Source: Bacteroidales bacterium (GTDB lineage: Bacteria > Bacteroidota > Bacteroidia > Bacteroidales > UBA12077). Taken from it: 12,687 bases of DNA. Shown here in pieces: positions 7,333 through 12,687 of the stretch (its first letter is position 1; the number at the start of each line of letters is the position of its first letter). The stretch covers positions 1 to 12,687 of the forward strand of contig JASGMZ010000071.1 in NCBI GenBank assembly GCA_030156305.1, given 5' to 3'. Under the pieces are notes generated by a model. That model made no database searches. It was not told the DNA's origin and saw nothing but the letters and a program-made list of their open reading frames with translations. Both the position numbers and the translations under genes were made by a program.

Positions 7333-7363
7333 TTTGATGTTAACAAAAGCATTTGTATTTTTG
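7333..7363 (+). promoter_or_regulatory. Bacteroidota-type promoter of ligA
   Basis: TTTG at 7333-7336 is followed after exactly 19 bp by TATTTTTG at 7356-7363, matching the Bacteroidota consensus TTTG-N19-21-TAnnTTTG. Transcription would start near 7370, leaving about 16 nt of leader before ATG 7386. This placement rules out a start upstream of 7370 for ligA. Confidence 0.75.
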
Positions 7364-7385
7364 TTTATCCCAAATTAGTTTAGGC

Positions 7386-9395
7386 ATGACGAAAGAAAAG
7401 ATAAAAGAACGAATTGAAAAATTAAGACAAATATTACATTATCATAATTATCAATATTATGTGTTAGCTCAACCCGAAATTAGCGATTTTGAATACGATA
7501 ATTTATTAAAAGAATTAAAAGAACTTGAAGAAAACAACCCACAATTTTTCGATCCAAACTCTCCTACCCAACGTGTAGGAAATGATACCACACTCGAATT
7601 TAAGCAGGTAACACACAAATATCCAATGTTGTCGTTAGGGAATACTTATTCATCCGAGGAAGTTACCGATTTTATCCAACGAGTACAAAAAGGACTTAAT
7701 GGAGAAGAAACGGAATTTACCTGCGAATTAAAATTTGATGGAGTAGCCATCGGGTTATCATACAAAAAAGGACTTTTAACGCAGGCGGTTACTCGCGGCG
7801 ACGGAGTAAAAGGCGATGATGTTACCAACAACGTAAAGACCATTCGCAGCATTCCATTAAAACTATCGGGTAATGATTTTCCCGAAGAATTTGAAATTCG
7901 CGGTGAAATTTTATTGCCACATAAAGGATTTGAGAAAATTAATAACGAACGTAAAAAAAATAATGAGCCACCATTTGCTAACCCCAGAAATGCTGCTGCA
8001 GGGACATTAAAATTACAAAAATCGGCAACTGTCGCTAAACGGCCGTTAGATTGTTTTTTATATTCCATTTTAGGTGATCATTTACCTTTTAAAACCCATT
8101 ATCAGAATTTAACCAAAGCCCGTGAATGGGGATTCAAAGTTTCCGAACATATTAAAATTTGTAAAGGAATAGATGAAATTTTTGAATATATAAATTACTG
8201 GGATAAGGAACGACATCAACTACCTTTCGGTACCGATGGGGTAGTAATAAAAGTAAACGATTACCAACAGCAAGAAAAGCTGGGATATACAGCTAAATCG
8301 CCACGCTGGGCTATCGCCTATAAATTTAAAGCCGAACAGGCAACTACCAAATTACTTTCTATTCAATACCAGGTAGGACGTACCGGAGCAATTACCCCGG
8401 TGGCAAACCTTGAGCCTGTATTATTGGCCGGCACAACCGTTAAGCGGGCATCGTTACATAATTCCGATCAGATTAAACTACTTGATATTCACGAAAATGA
8501 TACTGTTTTTGTAGAAAAAGGTGGTGATATAATACCCAAAATCGTTGGAGTGGATAAAAGAAAAAGAAAAACAGGAAGTAAAGAAATTGATTTTATAAAA
8601 AAATGTCCTGAATGTGGCAGTGATTTAATAAGAATTGAAGGCGAAGCAAAACATTATTGTCCTAATACCGCTGGATGTCCGCCACAAATAAAAGGTAGAA
8701 TAGAGCATTTTGTAAGCCGCAAAGCCATGAATATTGGTGGCGCTGAAGCAACCATTGAAGCCCTGTTTAATAAAGGATTAATCTCCGATAGTGCCGATTT
8801 ATACTATCTTACGAAAGAAGATATTTTATCCTTAGAAAGATTTGGCGAAAAATCGGCGAATAATTTATTGCAAAGCATCGAAGAATCAAAAACAGTCCCT
8901 TTTCAAAGAGTGCTTTATGCACTTGGAATAAGATATGTTGGCGAAACCGTTGCAAAAACCATAGCCGCTAAGTACCCATCAATTGATGAAATTATGAATG
9001 CATCTTTCGAAGATTTAACGGCTATTGACGAAATTGGTGAACGCATTGCTCAAAGTATTATCGACTATTTTAAAGATAAACGGAATATTAAGATTATTGA
9101 AAAATTAAAAAATGCAGGAGTGCAATTAGCTCAGGATAATTTAACAAGCAAACAAAAACAAACCGATAAATTAAAAGGGCTAAATATTGTTATTTCAGGA
9201 ACTTTTAAAAATCACTCAAGAGATGAGCTGAAAGAACTAATTGAAAAGAACGGGGGTAAAAATACAAGTTCAATATCATCAAATACAAACTATTTACTTG
9301 CAGGTGAAAATATCGGGCCTAAAAAACTGGAAAAAGCAAATAAATTGAATATTCAAATTATTAATGAAGATGATTTTCTTCAATTATTAACGTAA
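7386..9395 (+). CDS. ligA: NAD+-dependent DNA ligase LigA
   Basis: LigA seals nicks during replication and repair, using NAD+ to form a lysine-AMP intermediate. The protein has 669 residues, close to E. coli LigA (671). In order: an N-terminal Ia domain (about 1-65, with YHNYQYYVL and SDFEYDNLL); a nucleotidyltransferase domain with the LKFDG motif and adenylated Lys116; an OB fold (about 315-400, RTGAITPVANLEPV); a four-cysteine zinc finger (Cys407, Cys410, Cys425, Cys431); helix-hairpin-helix repeats (about 450-575); and a C-terminal BRCT domain (about 590-669, GLNIVISGTF and NTNYLLAG). All key residues seen are intact. An in-frame TTG at 7353 falls inside the promoter, so ATG 7386 is taken as the start. 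It is the first gene of a plus-strand run including the DUF6913 gene and dapA. Confidence 0.97.
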   Translation: MTKEKIKERIEKLRQILHYHNYQYYVLAQPEISDFEYDNLLKELKELEENNPQFFDPNSPTQRVGNDTTLEFKQVTHKYPMLSLGNTYSSEEVTDFIQRVQKGLNGEETEFTCELKFDGVAIGLSYKKGLLTQAVTRGDGVKGDDVTNNVKTIRSIPLKLSGNDFPEEFEIRGEILLPHKGFEKINNERKKNNEPPFANPRNAAAGTLKLQKSATVAKRPLDCFLYSILGDHLPFKTHYQNLTKAREWGFKVSEHIKICKGIDEIFEYINYWDKERHQLPFGTDGVVIKVNDYQQQEKLGYTAKSPRWAIAYKFKAEQATTKLLSIQYQVGRTGAITPVANLEPVLLAGTTVKRASLHNSDQIKLLDIHENDTVFVEKGGDIIPKIVGVDKRKRKTGSKEIDFIKKCPECGSDLIRIEGEAKHYCPNTAGCPPQIKGRIEHFVSRKAMNIGGAEATIEALFNKGLISDSADLYYLTKEDILSLERFGEKSANNLLQSIEESKTVPFQRVLYALGIRYVGETVAKTIAAKYPSIDEIMNASFEDLTAIDEIGERIAQSIIDYFKDKRNIKIIEKLKNAGVQLAQDNLTSKQKQTDKLKGLNIVISGTFKNHSRDELKELIEKNGGKNTSSISSNTNYLLAGENIGPKKLEKANKLNIQIINEDDFLQLLT

Positions 9396-9446
9396 ATTTC
9401 TGGTGTAAAGATTAAGGAATAACATAAATTTTAATATACTTGTAGC

Positions 9447-9989
9447 GTGAATTATTTAGATAAAATAAAAAAATCTATTGGCAAATTAAGTCTTAAAAGA
9501 AACTTAAAAAAAAATAATCGTCAGGTTAAAGTACACAATTTTAATTCGGCCCAAACCGTAGGTATTATTTTTAATTCACCTGACGAAGCGTCATTTGCTA
9601 TTGTAAAAAATTTTCTGTCCTTTTTAGCAAATAATAATTTAAAAGTTTTTGCACTGGGTTTTGTTCCTGAAAAAAAAATTCCTGAGAATTTATTATTGCG
9701 TAAAGGGATAAACTTCTTTTGTAAAAAAGACCTCAACTGGTATTACAAACCAAAAAACGAAGTTATCCGTCAATTTATGCAACAACATTTTGATATTTTA
9801 ATTGATTTAAGCTTAAAAGAATATTTTCCCTTATATTATATTGGCCAATTGTCTAACTCATCGTTTAAAATTGGCAGGCAATCTGAAAAATATCAATATC
9901 ATGATTTAATGATAGATATTGGTAAAAATCATTCTATTGAATATCTTATAGAGCAAATAAAACATTATTTAACACTCATAAATCAATAA
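9447..9989 (+). CDS. DUF6913-family protein of unknown function
   Basis: A 180-residue soluble protein with a very basic N-terminus (KIKKSIGKLSLKRNLKKNNRQ). An alternating hydrophobic/charged domain follows: VGIIFNSPDEASFAIVKNFLSFL, LKVFALGFV, FDILIDLSLKEYFPLYYIGQLSNSSFKIG. This matches the Bacteroidota family I know as DUF6913, found next to dapA; no activity is known to me. The start is GTG at 9447: an in-frame TAA at 9432-9434 blocks any longer form, and the next ATG would remove most of the domain. It ends 4 bp before dapA, indicating co-transcription. There is no signal peptide or membrane helix, so it is probably cytoplasmic. Confidence 0.75.
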   Translation: MNYLDKIKKSIGKLSLKRNLKKNNRQVKVHNFNSAQTVGIIFNSPDEASFAIVKNFLSFLANNNLKVFALGFVPEKKIPENLLLRKGINFFCKKDLNWYYKPKNEVIRQFMQQHFDILIDLSLKEYFPLYYIGQLSNSSFKIGRQSEKYQYHDLMIDIGKNHSIEYLIEQIKHYLTLINQ

Positions 9990-9993
9990 AATT

Positions 9994-10878
9994 ATGAATA
10001 ATAAATTTGTTGGAACGGGTGTAGCCATTGTTACACCATTTAAAGATAATTTGGAAATAGATTACGAAGCACTGGAGAAACACATTGAGCATTTAATTTC
10101 CAATAATATCAACTACCTTGTGGTACTTGGAACTACAGGCGAGTCAGTAACCCAAACGAATGAAGAAAAAGATGATTTGGTTAATTTTATTAAACGGAAA
10201 GTTAACCATCGTATTCCCATTGTTTTGGGTATGGGAGGCAATAATACATCATCTATCGTAAATAAAATCCATAATACAGATTTTAACCAAATTGATGCGA
10301 TATTGTCTGTTGCCCCTTATTATAACAAACCAAGCCAGGAAGGGCTTTATCAGCATTTTAAAGCCATTGCGCAAGTGTCGCCTGTGCCCGTAATTTTATA
10401 CAATGTGCCAGGACGAACAGGCTCAAATATCCAGGCCAAAACAACCTTACGCTTAGCCCAAGATTTTGAAAATATAGTTGCTATAAAAGAAGCATCGGGA
10501 AACTTTTCGCAAGTCATGGAAATTATTAAAAATAAACCATCGGATTTTATTGTTGTTTCCGGTGAAGATGCACTTACGCTTCCTTTAATGTCAATAGGTG
10601 TTTCTGGTGTAATCTCGGTTGTAGGGAATGTTTTCCCTAAAGAATTTTCAACGATGGTGCAGCTTGCTTTACGTAATAATTTTGCCGAAGCTTTTGAAAA
10701 TCATTATAAATTAATCGAGTTGATTGATTATTTATTTATTGAAGGAAATCCTGCCGGAGTTAAAGCTGCTCTTGCCCATATGGGTATTATTAAAAATAAC
10801 TTAAGATTACCTTTAGTTCCTGTAAGTAATGAAACAAGTCAGAAAATTGCTGAATTAATAAATAAAATTAAGCAGTAA
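9994..10878 (+). CDS. dapA: 4-hydroxy-tetrahydrodipicolinate synthase DapA
   Basis: DapA condenses pyruvate with L-aspartate 4-semialdehyde in the first committed step of the diaminopimelate/lysine pathway, supplying lysine and the peptidoglycan cross-link residue. The 294-residue TIM-barrel protein has the normal length. Visible landmarks are GTTGES (46-51), APYYNKP with Tyr110, ILYNVPGRTG with Tyr136 and Arg141, and the Schiff-base Lys165 in VAIKEASGN. The pyruvate-binding arginine motif (N-V-P-G-R-T) and the Tyr/Thr catalytic triad positions favour DapA over other class I aldolases of the family such as N-acetylneuraminate lyase. It starts 4 bp after the DUF6913 gene. No lysine riboswitch is visible, and it appears to be transcribed from further upstream, probably the ligA promoter. 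Confidence 0.96.
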   Translation: MNNKFVGTGVAIVTPFKDNLEIDYEALEKHIEHLISNNINYLVVLGTTGESVTQTNEEKDDLVNFIKRKVNHRIPIVLGMGGNNTSSIVNKIHNTDFNQIDAILSVAPYYNKPSQEGLYQHFKAIAQVSPVPVILYNVPGRTGSNIQAKTTLRLAQDFENIVAIKEASGNFSQVMEIIKNKPSDFIVVSGEDALTLPLMSIGVSGVISVVGNVFPKEFSTMVQLALRNNFAEAFENHYKLIELIDYLFIEGNPAGVKAALAHMGIIKNNLRLPLVPVSNETSQKIAELINKIKQ

Positions 10879-10940
10879 TCATTTAATATGGTCTGAAATT
10901 TGATATAATTATTATATTGTAAAATAAAATATTTAGTGAT

Positions 10941-11534
10941 ATGGCTAAAATATACTCCATTTTTATTGCAACATTTTTAGTATTCACCTTCTTTGGATGT
11001 ACTCCAAAAAGACAAGTACAAAGAATTTCAACAGAACAGACAACTGATTTAAGTGGCCGATGGAATGATTCCGATTCCAGAATGGTAGCTGAAGAAATGA
11101 TTAATCAGCTTTTACATGATCAGTGGATAGATTTCTATCAAACAAAAAATCCCAATAAGCGTCCCATATTAATAGTAGGTTTAATCAGAAATAAAAGCCA
11201 CGAACATATCGATGCCAATACGTTTATTAAAGATATCGAAAGAGCAATCATTCAAGATGCCTCAGCAAGATTAGTACAAGCAGGAGACAAAAGAGACGCT
11301 CTAAGACAGGAAAGAATGGATCAACAAAATTTTGCATCGTCAGAAACAACAAAAAACTGGGGACTTGAGCTGGGAGCAGACTATATGCTTCAAGGAACGA
11401 TTACTTCCATTGTTGATACTTACAAAAAGGAAAAAATAGTGTATTATCAAATTAACCTTGAATTATCACACCTGGAGACCAATGAAATTGTTTGGATTGG
11501 TGAAAAGAAAATCAAAAAATATATTAAAAACTAA
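10941..11534 (+). CDS. LpoB-like penicillin-binding-protein activator lipoprotein
   Basis: A 197-residue lipoprotein whose signal peptide ends FTFFGC (Cys20). After a short basic linker comes an LpoB/PF13036-type domain: LSGRWNDSDSRMVAEEMINQLL, RPILIVGLIRNKSHEHIDANTFIKDIERAII, GLELGADYMLQGTITS and a last segment ETNEIVWIGEKKIKKYIK. The pattern 'N-x-T/S-x-E-H-I-D' and 'A-D-Y-M-L-x-G' is typical of the family. In enterobacteria LpoB spans the periplasm to stimulate the peptidoglycan synthase PBP1b; whether this protein does so is unproven. No acidic export signal follows the cysteine, so a periplasm-facing location is expected. It sits 62 bp after dapA and 38 bp before a TPR lipoprotein. Confidence 0.85.
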   Translation: MAKIYSIFIATFLVFTFFGCTPKRQVQRISTEQTTDLSGRWNDSDSRMVAEEMINQLLHDQWIDFYQTKNPNKRPILIVGLIRNKSHEHIDANTFIKDIERAIIQDASARLVQAGDKRDALRQERMDQQNFASSETTKNWGLELGADYMLQGTITSIVDTYKKEKIVYYQINLELSHLETNEIVWIGEKKIKKYIKN

Positions 11535-11572
11535 AATGAACTGTTAACATTATCTTTCAACCCGAACCTTAA

Positions 11573-12687
11573 ATGAAGATTTTTTCACCAAAATATAAAC
11601 ACTTTATCTTCATTTCAATTTTTATTTTAATCCTAACAGGATGTGCAACCTATTATACTCAAACTATTGATTTTCAAAACTATATTGTTTCCGGAAATTT
11701 TCAACAAGCCAATAATTGGTTAGAAAAAAATAAAAAAGAAGCAACCGGCAAAAATCAACTATTATATTACTTAAACAGAGGGTATGTTTCCTGGATTTTA
11801 CAAAATTATAATGAAAGTAATTTTTACTTTACCAAGGCAGAACATTTAATCGAAGATTATATTAAAAATTATTATCTCGAAGCGCTTACCTTAATTTCAA
11901 ATCCGAATGTAAAACCATACCGCCCTGAAGATTTTGAAACCATAATGGTTAATTATTTTATGGCTTTAAACTATATTAAGCTGGAAAAATATGATGATGC
12001 CTTAGTTGAATGCAGACGTATAAACATTAAATTAAATCAGCTTAACGATAAATATAAAGACCATAAAAATCGTTATCAACGCGATGCTTTTGCCAATACC
12101 CTAATGGGAATAATTTATGAAATTGGCCATGATTATAATAATGCATTTATTGCCTACCGAAATGCTTTAACTATTTACGAAACAGATTATAAAGAATATT
12201 TCAATATCCCCGTTCCTTCACAACTAAAAAAGGACTTATTAAGAACAGCTTATCTTACCGGATTTTATGATGAAGTAGCTTATTATGAAAAAAAATTTGG
12301 AATGAAATACCAACATGAACAAAAAGATAACGGAGAGTTAGTATTTTTTTGGTTAAATGGATTTGGCCCGTATAAAACAGAAAACAGCATTAATTTTGTA
12401 AAAGTTCCAAATCAAAGAAAAGGATATATCACCCTGGTTAATGAGGAGTATAATCTCTCCTTCCCTCTTTATATTGGCGATAAATCGTCAAAAGAAAAAA
12501 AAGCATTTGAAGAATTACGTTTTTTCAGGGTAGCTTTTCCCAAATATGTAGAACGTCCTCCCGTGTATAATAGCGCTGCAATATATCAAAACTCAAATAT
12601 TTATAAATTAGAACTTTTGCAAGATATTAATGATATTGCATTTAAAACACTAAATGACAGGATGGTACGTGAAATGGCAAATGCTAT
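11573..12687 (+). CDS. TPR-type lipoprotein, COG3014-like, 3' end beyond window
   Basis: The frame is open from ATG 11573 to the window end, giving 371 codons without a stop. The signal peptide ends ILTGC (Cys24). The mature protein has tetratricopeptide-like helical pairs, for example FQQANNWLEKNKK, YLNRGYVSWILQNYNESNFYFTKAEHLI, YFMALNYIKLEKYDDALVECRRI and ANTLMGIIYEIGHDYNNAFIAYRNAL (about 40-210). A beta-rich region follows with ELVFFWLNGFGPYKTE and PPVYNSAAIY, then KTLNDRMVREMANA. This layout fits the uncharacterised COG3014 lipoproteins, which I recall as neighbours of LpoB in proteobacteria, as here. Its molecular role is unknown; a scaffold in envelope assembly is a guess. The C-terminus is missing only because the window ends. 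Confidence 0.8.
   Translation, partial: MKIFSPKYKHFIFISIFILILTGCATYYTQTIDFQNYIVSGNFQQANNWLEKNKKEATGKNQLLYYLNRGYVSWILQNYNESNFYFTKAEHLIEDYIKNYYLEALTLISNPNVKPYRPEDFETIMVNYFMALNYIKLEKYDDALVECRRINIKLNQLNDKYKDHKNRYQRDAFANTLMGIIYEIGHDYNNAFIAYRNALTIYETDYKEYFNIPVPSQLKKDLLRTAYLTGFYDEVAYYEKKFGMKYQHEQKDNGELVFFWLNGFGPYKTENSINFVKVPNQRKGYITLVNEEYNLSFPLYIGDKSSKEKKAFEELRFFRVAFPKYVERPPVYNSAAIYQNSNIYKLELLQDINDIAFKTLNDRMVREMANA

Noticed and set aside
7646..8068. Antisense open frame inside ligA
   Set aside because: It lies wholly within the conserved adenylation domain coding region and its translation resembles no protein family.
9435..9442. Promoter-like TATACTTG upstream of the DUF6913 gene
   Set aside because: It has one mismatch and no TTTG at the right spacing, and it would place the transcription start at the start codon.
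10879..10940. Promoter for the LpoB-like gene
   Set aside because: A TTTG at 10899-10902 is present but no TAnnTTTG box follows at 19-21 bp. The gap is simply AT-rich.

Overview
The window looks like chromosomal DNA from a Bacteroidota bacterium. It is AT-rich and lacks clear Shine-Dalgarno sites. It has one good Bacteroidota-type promoter (TTTG-N19-TAnnTTTG, 7333-7363), many short-signal lipoproteins, and families largely confined to this phylum (DUF4465, DUF6913, and an ABC ATPase with a long C-terminal extension). I cannot place it below phylum; a Bacteroidales/Marinilabiliales-like source is only a guess.

Layout. (1) 1-103: the 3' end of a thioredoxin-like gene. It is followed by a 165-bp palindromic intergenic element (106-270) that abuts a strong intrinsic terminator. 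(2) 291-3812, minus strand: a three-gene ABC importer (lipoprotein binding protein, FecCD/BtuC permease, FecE/BtuD-type ATPase), then a 71-aa membrane protein. (3) 3981-6427, plus strand, divergent from the importer: a hybrid sensor histidine kinase with a periplasmic SBP_bac_3 sensor, PAS, HisKA, HATPase and receiver domains. Its reading frame is broken by one base in a T6 tract that is also a good -1 slippery heptamer. (4) 6445-7182, minus strand: a DUF4465 lipoprotein with an acidic, surface-export-like N-terminus. (5) 7386-12687, plus strand: ligA, a DUF6913 gene, dapA, an LpoB-like lipoprotein, and a partial TPR lipoprotein of COG3014 type.

How the genes may work together. The importer and the DUF4465 lipoprotein flank the sensor kinase. 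DUF4465 includes, as I recall, the surface B12-binding BtuH proteins of Bacteroides, and FecBCD/BtuFCD importers carry siderophores or cobalamin, so a corrinoid (or iron-chelate) uptake neighbourhood is a reasonable hypothesis. No cobalamin riboswitch and no TonB-dependent receptor is visible here. In the right half, dapA (diaminopimelate/lysine synthesis) leads into LpoB- and COG3014-type lipoproteins, which suggests a cell-envelope theme; ligA and the DUF6913 gene look like a shared housekeeping cluster. I see no CRISPR array, tRNA, rRNA, insertion sequence or phage gene.
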